Assembly (NCBI GenBank): GCA_964421595.1
Contig: CAYQXY010000006.1
Location: 87,551 to 151,550, forward strand
DNA from: PXAP01 sp964421595
GTDB taxonomy: Bacteria > Bacteroidota > Bacteroidia > Bacteroidales > PUMT01
DNA length: 64,000 nucleotides
Direction of reading: 5' to 3'
The notes under the pieces are model-generated. The model did not search any database. It was given only the letters and a program-made list of their open reading frames with translations, and was not told the origin of the DNA. This document shows positions 1-8,563 of this stretch, piece after piece (positions within the stretch are counted from its first letter, which is position 1; every line of letters begins with the position of its first letter). The translations under genes were made by a program, and so were the position numbers.

Positions 1-1379
1 TGAGGTCCGCCATGGATCATGAGTACAAGGGGATATTTCATGGTAGGATCAAAGTCCGGAGGATAAACAATAAACATCTGTATGTCTGCTCCATCTGCTC
101 CTTTGTAAGTGACATTCTCCACCTGGCCCAGGCGGACTTTTGACAGGATTTCAGAATTGACGTCTGTAAGCTGGTTCAGGTTCCCCCCTCTTAGATCAAC
201 TGTATATAGATCGACCGGCATATTTAGATTATCGTGCGTAAACAGAAGTCCATTGGAAGTAAGCTGTAGATTGCTGTTATTGCCGTTTCCGAATAATCTG
301 GTGTATTTACCCCCGGCTGATGGAATTGAGAAAATAGCATTAACAGCCTGATCGCCGGCAATGGAATAAATTGTTTTTCCATCGCCAGACCACCTCCAGT
401 CACTAAATGAAAGATCTATATCGGCGGTAATATTTTTATGAGAGTCCTGCACGATATTGTAAATTACCATTTGAACATTGTCTCCATAAAAATGGGCTGA
501 AGTTTGTCGACCGTAAAGTATTGCTTTTCCATCGGGACTATAAATGGGATCAAGGTCGTTTGCAGGATTGTCAGGAGTTATGTTTCGTAAATCACCACTG
601 CCATCTGTCGCCAGCAGGAAAATATCATAGTTAAGGCTGTCGAACGGAGCCGGAACACTGTTCATAGAAAGTACAATTTCATTTCCATCAGGTGAAATAT
701 CATAGGAAGCTCCTCCCATCATTGCAAAATAGTTTGAAGATTCCGGCATCAGATCAGTTACATTGCCTGATTCAACATCCACTGAAAACAAACGGGGGAA
801 AAACCCATCGGTCAGCCACCGGTCCCAGAATCTGTACATAACATCTTCAGTAACCTTCGCAGTTACCTTATTTTCTCTTTGTTCTTTCATGATCTTTTCC
901 AGCATACCGAAATCGCCGTTATAACCAGGATGAATATTTGCGGCGAATGCGATCCTTTTACCATCAGGAAACCATTTGGGAGCGAAAACGCCTACGGGAA
1001 GGTCAGTCACTTTCCGGGCCTCTCCCCAGCCATATTCCAGAATGTAAACCTGTCCGGGTTTATTGTCACGGCGGCTTACAAACCCGGCCTTCTTGCCGTC
1101 AGGACTCCAGAAAGGTGCAGACTCCCTGCCTGAAAATGAAATTTGTTTCTTTACACCTGTTTCGTTGTCAAGCTGATAGATATATGTAGATGGTTCATTC
1201 TTTTCAAGATCATATTCAGTAAGGGTAAAAAGAGTAAGCTTTCCATCGGGAGATACTGCCGGCGACCCTATCCGCTTCATTTCCCATAGATGGGTGGCAG
1301 TAAAATCAGATTTATCCTGTGCAACAGCAAACTGGAACAGAAAGCTTGTCAATGTCAGTAAAATAAGGATTTTTTTCAT
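1..1379 (-). CDS. S9 family peptidase (prolyl oligopeptidase type), C-terminus cut by window edge
   Basis: Reading in from the left edge on the minus strand is an uninterrupted frame of about 459 codons. It begins with a signal peptide (MKKILILLTLTSFLFQFAVAQ) and continues with WD/TolB-like propeller repeats, each carrying an SPDGK-type motif (for example SPAVSPDGK, FWSPDGKKAGF, WFPDGKRIAF, YSPDGKAILY). The last residues in the window are LVLMIHGGP; HGGP is the hallmark opening the alpha/beta hydrolase domain in S9 peptidases. The catalytic Ser/Asp/His region lies outside. Likely a periplasmic or surface dipeptidyl/acylaminoacyl peptidase taking part in peptide use. A TAnnTTTG element lies about 75 nt upstream. 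Unrelated in sequence detail to the second S9 gene at 4733-7480. Confidence 0.9.
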   Translation of the reverse strand, partial: MKKILILLTLTSFLFQFAVAQDKSDFTATHLWEMKRIGSPAVSPDGKLTLFTLTEYDLEKNEPSTYIYQLDNETGVKKQISFSGRESAPFWSPDGKKAGFVSRRDNKPGQVYILEYGWGEARKVTDLPVGVFAPKWFPDGKRIAFAANIHPGYNGDFGMLEKIMKEQRENKVTAKVTEDVMYRFWDRWLTDGFFPRLFSVDVESGNVTDLMPESSNYFAMMGGASYDISPDGNEIVLSMNSVPAPFDSLNYDIFLLATDGSGDLRNITPDNPANDLDPIYSPDGKAILYGRQTSAHFYGDNVQMVIYNIVQDSHKNITADIDLSFSDWRWSGDGKTIYSIAGDQAVNAIFSIPSAGGKYTRLFGNGNNSNLQLTSNGLLFTHDNLNMPVDLYTVDLRGGNLNQLTDVNSEILSKVRLGQVENVTYKGADGADIQMFIVYPPDFDPTMKYPLVLMIHGGP

Positions 1380-1784
1380 TTCGGTTTCTTTAACTTTTTA
1401 AAACAGATGATTTATTCTTGAGTCAATATTATCTAATAGTAGATTTTGAATCACAAATGTAAATTAATTTTTTTTATCCAGATTTGACACAGGCAAATGG
1501 AGAATTTTATTAGAAATCCTCTTCAGTCAGATACAGTTCAAAGAATCTGACATAGCAGGAGGATTCAGCGAAAATTGAAAAACAGGGTTAAACCTTTTTC
1601 CCTTAATTCTGTTGAATCATATAGATTGCCAGTGAAGTTTCAGATTGCGAAAACTTATCAACCTGGTTTGCTCGGGTGAACAATATACACGACAAGAATT
1701 AATTCGACCGATTTAATCATTCGAAACCACTGACAATGAATAATACTTTTAATTATAATTCCAACAACACTAAATATTTTAAAA
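1380..1784. other. Intergenic region between divergent genes, no gene seen
   Basis: AT-rich spacer between the divergent S9 peptidase and the thioredoxin-family gene. Apart from the minus-strand promoter candidate no ORF, RNA or repeat was recognised. Confidence 0.6.
1454..1461 (-). promoter_or_regulatory. Candidate -7 promoter element (TACATTTG)
   Basis: Read on the minus strand this is TACATTTG, matching the Bacteroidota TAnnTTTG -7 consensus. It lies upstream of the S9 peptidase start at 1379 and would give a leader of about 65 nt. No TTG is seen at the ideal upstream spacing. Confidence 0.4.
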
Positions 1785-2366
1785 ATGGCATATACACTTC
1801 AACTTAATGAAAAAGCACCGGACTTTAAACTTCCGGCAACTGATGGCAAAACCTATTCGCTAGACGATTTCAGCGAGGCAGATGTTCTTGTTTTATTTTT
1901 TACATGCAACCATTGCCCTTATGTTATAGGATCTGATGAATCAACCCGGGTAACTGCCGAAAAGTATAATTCCAGAGGAGTAAAGTTTGTCGCAATAAAT
2001 TCCAACAGCAAGAATACCTATCCGGAGGATGATTTTCCCCATATGGTTGAAAGGATGAACAAACATAAGTTTCCATGGGTCTACCTGTATGATGAATCGC
2101 AGGAAATTGCATTAAAGTATGGTGGATTGCGTACACCACATTTTTTTGTGTTTGACAAAGACAGAAAACTGATTTACACCGGCCGTGGGATAGATACTCC
2201 CCGGGACAGTTCGAAAATGACAATAAATGACCTTGGCAATGCTATTGAAGAGCATTTATCAGGTAAACCTGTCAGTGTTCCCCTTACCAATCCGATAGGC
2301 TGCAACATAAAGTGGGATGGTAAAGATGCTCACTGGATGCCCGCCGATTCGTGTGACCTTGTTTGA
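1785..2366 (+). CDS. Thioredoxin-fold (AhpC/TSA-like) redox protein
   Basis: 193 residues with no signal peptide, so cytoplasmic. The N-terminus (LNEKAPDFKLPATDGKTYSL) is the typical opening of AhpC/TSA and TlpA-like redoxins. The active site is a CxxC motif, C41-N-H-C44, directly followed by PY. The helix FVAINSN and the strand TPHFFVFDKDRKLIYTGR with its cis-Pro region (RTPHFF) complete a thioredoxin fold. The C-terminus has a further Cys in IGCNIKW and one near the end (DSCDLV). This matches the peroxiredoxin-like thioredoxin family proteins common in Bacteroidota; the partner is unknown. The gene converges on the broken sigma54 activator. Confidence 0.88.
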   Translation: MAYTLQLNEKAPDFKLPATDGKTYSLDDFSEADVLVLFFTCNHCPYVIGSDESTRVTAEKYNSRGVKFVAINSNSKNTYPEDDFPHMVERMNKHKFPWVYLYDESQEIALKYGGLRTPHFFVFDKDRKLIYTGRGIDTPRDSSKMTINDLGNAIEEHLSGKPVSVPLTNPIGCNIKWDGKDAHWMPADSCDLV

Positions 2367-2437
2367 TTCTTGCAATTGACAGGTAAAAGTAATTTATTGG
2401 AGGCCTTTAAATTTCAAATCAGAGATAAAAAAGGTTT

Positions 2438-3833
2438 TCAGGGTGAAAGTTTTTGTATACCCAGTTTACGAATCCTTGAACTTAAAGTGGTTGCCGGTAT
2501 TTGCAGAAGCATAGCTGCACCATCTTCTCCTGATACTTTCCATCCGGTCATTTCGAGAGCCCTTGTAATATTTTGTTTCTCAATTTCTGTCATTTCCTGA
2601 TCAGTAAAAATCCTCTGGCCGGTGATTATTTCATCAGCAGAGCCGGTTGTGGTATTTCCGGGCAGGATTGAGGACAGATTGATCTTACCGTTGCGGCTTG
2701 TAATTACGCATCTTTCAATTATGTTCTGGAGTTCCCGTACATTGCCCGGCCAGTTATACGCGAGTAACCTTTGCCTGCTTAATTCATCAAGCGGTTCAAT
2801 TGCAATGGATGCCCTGCCGGCAAATTTTACCAGGAAAGCCTCGGCAAGCAATATAATATCATTTCCACGTTCACGTAAAGGCGGCACATCAAATGGAAAC
2901 ACATTCAGACGGTAGTACAGGTCCAGCCGGAATTTTCCTTTTTTTATTTCGTCTTCAAGATTTCTGTTTGTTGCAGCTATAACACGCACATTTACTTTCT
3001 GTGTAACAGAACTTCCCACAGGCTCAAATTCTCCTTCCTGTAGCACACGAAGAAGCTTTGCCTGCAATGGCAGGGGCAATTCACCTATCTCATCAAGGAA
3101 TATAGTTCCGCCATCTGCCAGTTTAAACCTTGCTGAATCCGGCAGCATCGAAGAGCTCTGAAACAGACATGCCGGTAAAATCCTGCGCTTTTGCCCTGAA
3201 ACTCAACAGCGAAGCATGGTTGGCCTGGGTAATGATTAGTCGTTCATTTATCTCGATTAGTGCTTCCCTTGTGCCATTTACAAGCCGGTTAAGCTTGGCT
3301 TCATTTTCTATGAGCATTTTCTCATACCGCAGACGCCTCATTTCTGCGGCTGCCCGGGCTGCAAAAATATTGAATATGGCAAATGCTTCGGGAATCTCTG
3401 CCATTGGTTTGTTGTCAAGCAAAGCAAGGTGGCCGAGGATGTTATTTTTCTCATCTCTCAATGCCAGGCCCATATAGCTTACTGCACCCACTGCCCGCAG
3501 ATCATTGTCACCAGGAAAAAGACTGATTACGTTTTCCGGTATATGGCATATCCCTTCATCTTCCATTGCTAATTCACAGGGAGTTCCGGGGAGATCATAC
3601 TCATATTCATCCACATATTCATTTTCCAGCCAGAAGGCAAGAGATCTCAGACGGTTTTTATCCTTTAGATATTCTGTTACCCATACACCGTGTGCATCCA
3701 GGCTTTCGGCAAGATTTTTAACCAGTAACTGAAAGAATTTTTCCCCGGTATGCTCAGAGGTTCCTTCCACTATCCTTTTTAACGCAATCAATCCTGACGA
3801 TAGCTTTCTGACAGGTTCAGAAACTGCAGCCAT
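2438..3833 (-). pseudogene. Sigma54-dependent Fis-family activator with internal deletion (GAF/PAS - truncated AAA+ - HTH)
   Basis: Two frames together resemble one NtrC-type enhancer-binding protein. The 5' frame (3833-3123) encodes a GAF-like sensor domain, a helical linker and the start of a PAS domain, ending SELFDAAGFSKV then stop. The 3' frame (to 2438) picks up inside the AAA+ domain at ARFKLADGGTIFLDEIGELPL (Walker B region), then VRVIAATN, LRERGNDI, WPGNVRELQNIIER and a Fis-type HTH (TTLSSRIRKLGI). The Walker A (GxxGxGKE) and sigma54-contacting GAFTGA segments are absent from all frames. In intact relatives roughly 200 or more residues lie between these points, so a deletion plus frameshift is inferred at about 3125-3134. 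The product should not activate sigma54 transcription. Alternatives are an assembly error or two separately expressed fragments. Confidence 0.82.
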
Positions 3834-4009
3834 AATAATGAATATTTTAACGAAATAAAGTTAACGAAAAATCGTGAATAACGAAATTTCATGAATAAAT
3901 ATAGTTTATAAATAGTAGGTATACAGCACATTATGGATATGGCACAATCATTGGCTTAATTCAGTCAAATATTTTAATCTGTTTTCAAAACCTTTAAAAT
4001 CTAATAAAA

Positions 4010-4570
4010 ATGGAAACAATGAACAAAACATCAGTGAACGGATTCAGGCCGGAAGAAATTACTGGTACTATAAATGCCCTGCTTGATAATCCTGAGTTGG
4101 CAAAATTTAAATTCCGTGCAAAAAACAAGTGGGTAACCGGGGGACACAATCAGGCTACAATAAAAAGTTTTTATGGGGTAGGAATGGAGGATACTTCCCG
4201 TGATAAAGCCTGGGTACTGGACAATGGCGAACCTCCTGTACTGCTTGGAAATAATGAGGGTGCGAACCCTGTTGAATACCTTCTGTCAGCATTATCAGGG
4301 TGTATGACAACAACAATGGCCCTGCATGCAGCTGCAAGGGGGATTGAAGTCGAGAGCATCGAGTCCTCTTATGAAGGTGACCTGAATGTAATGGGATTTC
4401 TCGGACTTGATGATTCGGTACGAAATGGATATCAGGAAATACGGGTTACTTTCAATATTAAGGGAAGCCTCTCTGAAGAGCAAAAACAGGAAATGATAAT
4501 GTTCGCCCGCAAATCGCCGGTTTATGACGTTGTTACCAACGGGACAAAGGTTGATATTTCACTTGCATAA
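4010..4570 (+). CDS. OsmC family protein
   Basis: 186 residues. The core is recognisable as OsmC/Ohr fold: the segment NPVEYLLSALSGCMTTTMALHAAARGI contains the conserved peroxidatic cysteine (C98) at the start of the central helix, followed by the beta strands VESIESSYEGDL and IRVTFNIKG. At the position where classical OsmC/Ohr proteins have the second cysteine (CPV) this protein has SPV (S169, KSPVYDVVTN), a feature of an OsmC subfamily; the usual Cys-Cys thiol peroxidase cycle is therefore doubtful. An alternative ATG lies three codons in. It is a single gene followed by a strong hairpin terminator. Likely role: organic peroxide or reactive-sulfur handling in the cytoplasm. Confidence 0.88.
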   Translation: METMNKTSVNGFRPEEITGTINALLDNPELAKFKFRAKNKWVTGGHNQATIKSFYGVGMEDTSRDKAWVLDNGEPPVLLGNNEGANPVEYLLSALSGCMTTTMALHAAARGIEVESIESSYEGDLNVMGFLGLDDSVRNGYQEIRVTFNIKGSLSEEQKQEMIMFARKSPVYDVVTNGTKVDISLA

Positions 4571-4600
4571 CCTGATAAGCCTCCTTGCGAGATAGTTCAC

Positions 4601-4641
4601 AAGATAAAGCCGTTATTTAAATTAGACGGCTTTATCTTTTT
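4601..4641 (+). terminator. Rho-independent terminator after OsmC gene
   Basis: AGATAAAGCCGT pairs with ACGGCTTTATCT across a short AT-rich loop and is followed by TTTT. It lies 30 nt after the OsmC stop and between convergent genes, so it may also serve the minus-strand S9 peptidase. Confidence 0.82.
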
Positions 4642-4732
4642 GGTAACGTGGAAGGTAAACAGTCTTAAAATACCCCGGATTTATCCAGAACCGGACAAGA
4701 AACCAGTCCCGGTGAAATACCATATAAGGAGC

Positions 4733-7480
4733 TCAGTTCCCCATGTAAGGAACCCCATTTATGACCCAGTCCGGAGGATCTGAACCACGCAGATGATAAT
4801 CAAAATACTCTTTCATCCTGACTGTATAATCGACCTTGTTCTCGTACTTTTGAGGATGATGAGGCTCTCCGCGGTATTGAAGGAAGATCACATCCTTTCC
4901 TGCCCTGCGCATTGCAAGATAGAGTTCGATAGACTGTTCCCAGGGCACAGCCTCATCAACATCTCCATGCATTATAAGCATAGGGGTATTGATATTGTCA
5001 GCATAGAACAGAGGTGAATTCTCTATGTAAAGATCAGGTTGTTCGAAAATTGAATATCCTATACGGCTTTGTCCGGTCTCATACTGGAACTGCCTTGCCA
5101 GTCCGCTGCCCCACCGTATTCCTCCATAAGCACTGGTCATATTTGATACCGGTGCGCCAGCAATCGCAGCCTTGAAAATGTCTGTCTGCGTCACAACAAA
5201 GGCAGTCTGGTAGCCACTCCACGAGTGACCGTGCAAACCGATAGCTTCAGGGTCGGCTATTCCTGTGTCAATAAGTTTCTGTACACCTGGCACAAGCGAA
5301 TTGACAGCCGACATGCCGGGTCGTCCTTCTGTAAAATGAATATCTGGAAGGAATATAACATAACCGTTGCTGGCATAATACCCGAAAGAAGGGCGATGGT
5401 TTATGAGGGTCTGGTTGAAATCATGGAGTCGCTGGGATGACTTTTCATAATAATAAACAAAAACCGGATATTTTTTTGACGGATCATAATCTCCGGGTTT
5501 AATTACTACCCCCTGAAGGGGTTCTTCATCAGCCGATTCAAACGAAATGAGTTCTGCCGACCCCCAGTTGAACTGTTCAGTCTGGCTTCCAAGGTCAGAT
5601 AACTTAACCGGATTCCTCATCCTTGTTCCGGATATTAGCAGATCGGGATATATATCGTAAGATTCACGGGTGAAAACAATATTCTTTCCATCGCCGGAAA
5701 GGATCCTCAGCTTTATATTAATTCCTTCATCAAGTACAAGGTTCACACCAAGTCTGTCGAGCCTGGTACTGTATATTGCCCTCTCCTTGGTATTTTCGTT
5801 AAAACCTTCCAAAAATACTTCTTCCCGGCGTCCAAAAAGTGGTTCATTATTCAATTTCCGTATGCGGAAGATTGTCTGGTTTTTTCTTCCTTCACCGCCG
5901 GTCACATTGAACATTTTTCCTGATGCAAGATTCACATTCCATACATCATACCTGTCGTACAAAAGGACTGATTCACCGTCTTCCATCCATCCGGCTGTCC
6001 TGTAGCTGGAGGGAGAGGCAGGGAGGTCATTTGTTTCATCAAAAAATTGCACATCTGAATTTTGCGTAAGATTCCTTCTTTTACCCGTTGCAGTCTCATA
6101 TACATGCCAGTTTTCCTGATCAAAATATAGAATAAATTCTGAATTGGGTGAGATTGCAGCCACGTCGCGCTGTTCAGTTGCCACGAGCTGCTTTGCTCCA
6201 GTGTGTATATTAACTGCATAAATATCACGGAACCGGCCTTCCCAGGTAATCCTTTTGCTATGAGGCAAGACAGTCGAAGCTAAAACAAAGTTGCCTTCCC
6301 CTGAAAGCTGAACATCTGTAACATCTTTATCGGCGAGCTGTACTATTTTCCTTTCATCCAGGTGAATTACAGATATCAGGTTTTGCCTGTTTGTCTGGTT
6401 CCATACAGCCTTTTCATGGGTTTTTATAAGCAGGTCTTCTCCGTGCCAGATATCTATTCCTGCCTGTTGTTGTATGGAATCAAGTACTGAAGCATAATTT
6501 CTGTTTCCGTCAGACCTTGCAGCATATTCGTCAGGACGAAAACCAAAGAATAACCTTTTGCCATCCCTGCTCCATGAAAGATTATTATTATAAGGAAGGA
6601 AATAACCATCGGGTGTATTATCCTGGGTTACAATCGAACCGGGATCACTCTGGTTTGTTTGCCATATGAACAGAATGCCGGTTTCAACTGTATCTTTTTC
6701 CATTTCCAGGGCCCGCATATATGCAAGCTTTGATTCTTTCTGATACCATGTAAAAGTGCCGAATTTGGAGTTCCCTGTAGTATCAACAGCTACCGGTGCT
6801 GAATTGATGTCACGGAGTGAAAGGTGATATAAACCATTGTTTCTGTCAATTGTATCTTTGACTGCAAATACAAGTGATGTTGAAAGACTGTCAACCGTCC
6901 AGGAATTTACAAATTGCAGGGTTGCCTGACTGCCACTTTCAAGCTCTTTAATAAACAGAGGTGTTCCTGCTTTTCTGAGTTTGTCATTTTGCTCTTTTGT
7001 AAGTGAGGTGTCTGCAACAAATTGATGGTGAATAAACATGAATTTGCCCGATGTACTGAACGCAGACTCTTTAACATCGTTGTATTCGACTTGTGAACCA
7101 TCTCTGGTATTTATAAGCACTGCTTTGTCCTTAGGTCTGTCTGATGCTGCTTTACCTTCTGTATCGGCAAGCAGAGGTTTTTTTGTAAAAAGAACCCAGT
7201 TGCCGGATAATGAAAATTCCGGACGCTCGGCACGTTCTATTATATACTCTCGGCGCTTGTCGGCCGAAACCACTACTCCGAATCCATCGCCCCGGTCAGG
7301 AGATGCGCTGTATGCAACCCAGTTGCCATCGTGACTCACAGCCGTGTGTTGGATCTGACGGAAATTCATAACATCCTCAAGGGTCATTGCCCTTTTTTCC
7401 TGTGCCGGAACTTCGGTGAACAGTAAAATTAAAGATGAAAATACAGTAAATCTTATTAGGTGATAATTAAAATTCTTCAT
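4733..7480 (-). CDS. S9 family prolyl oligopeptidase-type peptidase, secreted
   Basis: 915 residues with a signal peptide (about residues 1-26, ending VPAQ). Residues about 30-620 form a beta-propeller-like region with repeated NWVAYSASPDRG-, GNWVLFTKK- and NSEFILYFDQEN-type blades. The C-terminal alpha/beta hydrolase carries the catalytic triad: Ser753 in GHSWSGYQT, Asp842 in MHGDVDEAVPW and His874 in GEPHHP. It belongs to the long S9 peptidases of Bacteroidota thought to trim peptides in the periplasm. It sits 33 nt downstream of truA on the same strand and may be cotranscribed with it. The exact substrate specificity cannot be told from sequence. Confidence 0.93.
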   Translation of the reverse strand: MKNFNYHLIRFTVFSSLILLFTEVPAQEKRAMTLEDVMNFRQIQHTAVSHDGNWVAYSASPDRGDGFGVVVSADKRREYIIERAERPEFSLSGNWVLFTKKPLLADTEGKAASDRPKDKAVLINTRDGSQVEYNDVKESAFSTSGKFMFIHHQFVADTSLTKEQNDKLRKAGTPLFIKELESGSQATLQFVNSWTVDSLSTSLVFAVKDTIDRNNGLYHLSLRDINSAPVAVDTTGNSKFGTFTWYQKESKLAYMRALEMEKDTVETGILFIWQTNQSDPGSIVTQDNTPDGYFLPYNNNLSWSRDGKRLFFGFRPDEYAARSDGNRNYASVLDSIQQQAGIDIWHGEDLLIKTHEKAVWNQTNRQNLISVIHLDERKIVQLADKDVTDVQLSGEGNFVLASTVLPHSKRITWEGRFRDIYAVNIHTGAKQLVATEQRDVAAISPNSEFILYFDQENWHVYETATGKRRNLTQNSDVQFFDETNDLPASPSSYRTAGWMEDGESVLLYDRYDVWNVNLASGKMFNVTGGEGRKNQTIFRIRKLNNEPLFGRREEVFLEGFNENTKERAIYSTRLDRLGVNLVLDEGINIKLRILSGDGKNIVFTRESYDIYPDLLISGTRMRNPVKLSDLGSQTEQFNWGSAELISFESADEEPLQGVVIKPGDYDPSKKYPVFVYYYEKSSQRLHDFNQTLINHRPSFGYYASNGYVIFLPDIHFTEGRPGMSAVNSLVPGVQKLIDTGIADPEAIGLHGHSWSGYQTAFVVTQTDIFKAAIAGAPVSNMTSAYGGIRWGSGLARQFQYETGQSRIGYSIFEQPDLYIENSPLFYADNINTPMLIMHGDVDEAVPWEQSIELYLAMRRAGKDVIFLQYRGEPHHPQKYENKVDYTVRMKEYFDYHLRGSDPPDWVINGVPYMGN

Positions 7481-7513
7481 GAGAAATAAAAGTTTTAAGT
7501 TTATTCGGGGTAT

Positions 7514-8302
7514 TCAGAATTCAAAGTAAGCTGATTGTTTTATGGTTTTGTTCACATATACTTCTGGCGGGTATTCTATATCTGTAAGGAATAATCCCTG
7601 CGCAAGTGCCGAGGTGCCTGCTTTACGGCGATCTTGTGCCTCTATGATTTTTTTAAATTCTTCTATTGTTATTTTATTTTGTCCGACCCTTATTATCGTT
7701 CCCACGATTGCCCTTACCATGTTTCTCAGAAATCGGTTTGACTTAATTGTAAATACAAGCAAATCATCTTTTTCTTCCCATCCTGCATGCATTATATTGC
7801 AGATATTGGTTCTCACATCTGTATTTGTACGGCAGAATGATCCAAAATCCTGGTAGTTGAATAACTCAGCAGCAGCCTTTTTCATTGAATCAATGTCAAG
7901 TTTTGAGGCAATAAAGCATGAGGTTTCCTGGCGAAAAGGGTCTTTTCTCCTGCTTATAAAATATTTATAAGTACGGGATAACGCACTGAACCGGCTATGT
8001 GCTTTTTCTCCAACGGGAAAAATACTGAAAATTGAAATATCTCTCGGAAGCATGTAATTAAGTTTCCGTATGGTTTCTTCAACAGGAAGGAGTCGTTCGG
8101 GTTCGGTATTGAAATGGACAACAAAATACGAGGCATGTACTCCGGTGTCTGTACGTCCGGCTCCGGTTAATTTAATTTTTATGCTAAGGAGCCTCTCCAT
8201 AGTCTCTTCTGCAATTTGCTGAATAGTAATGGCATTCGGCTGATACTGCCAACCATGGTATTCTGTTCCTTTAAAGCATAATTCCATGAAATATCTCTGC
8301 AC
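7514..8302 (-). CDS. truA: tRNA pseudouridine synthase A
   Basis: Makes pseudouridine at positions 38-40 of the tRNA anticodon stem-loop. Signature motifs are present: FKGTEYHGWQYQPN near the N-terminus, the catalytic Asp in GAGRTDTGVHA, RTYKYFI and the C-terminal FLRNMVRAIVGT. I chose the GTG start that gives VQRYFMELCFKG (263 residues), because TruA proteins normally begin a few residues before this strand. An in-frame ATG further upstream (8371) would add a hydrophobic, Tyr/Phe-rich 23-residue leader not found in the family. No Shine-Dalgarno helps decide. It precedes the S9 peptidase on the same strand. Confidence 0.93.
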   Translation of the reverse strand: MQRYFMELCFKGTEYHGWQYQPNAITIQQIAEETMERLLSIKIKLTGAGRTDTGVHASYFVVHFNTEPERLLPVEETIRKLNYMLPRDISIFSIFPVGEKAHSRFSALSRTYKYFISRRKDPFRQETSCFIASKLDIDSMKKAAAELFNYQDFGSFCRTNTDVRTNICNIMHAGWEEKDDLLVFTIKSNRFLRNMVRAIVGTIIRVGQNKITIEEFKKIIEAQDRRKAGTSALAQGLFLTDIEYPPEVYVNKTIKQSAYFEF

Positions 8303-8350
8303 CTGAATAATTTTCCCGTAAAAGTAAAAAACTTTAACGAAGTAAAGTAT

Positions 8351-8359
8351 TACTTTTGC
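8351..8359 (+). promoter_or_regulatory. Candidate -7 promoter element (TACTTTTGC) upstream of prfC
   Basis: TACTTTTGC matches the Bacteroidota TAnnTTTG consensus; the same 14-nt block TTACTTTTGCAACC occurs before rpsF. It faces prfC, leaving a leader near 200 nt, and lies inside the upstream extension of truA. No well-placed TTG is visible. Confidence 0.4.
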
Positions 8360-8563
8360 AACCCTGGTCACCCATGGGCCAGGTCATACAAAAATTAACG
8401 ATCAACATAAATATAATCCATCCGTGATAAGCACTGCATTTGACAAATATAGTACTATAAATGTATTCTCATATGCAGGGGTACGTAATTGGCAGTTATA
8501 ACAACACTTTATTCGCAGGAATGAAGCTAGTGCTGACTTTGGGCAAACTTCAAACAGATTGTA

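Noticed and set aside
8303..8371. Longer TruA reading frame from ATG at 8371
   Set aside because: The extension is hydrophobic and unlike TruA proteins and overlaps a plus-strand promoter; a GTG at 8302 matches the family start.
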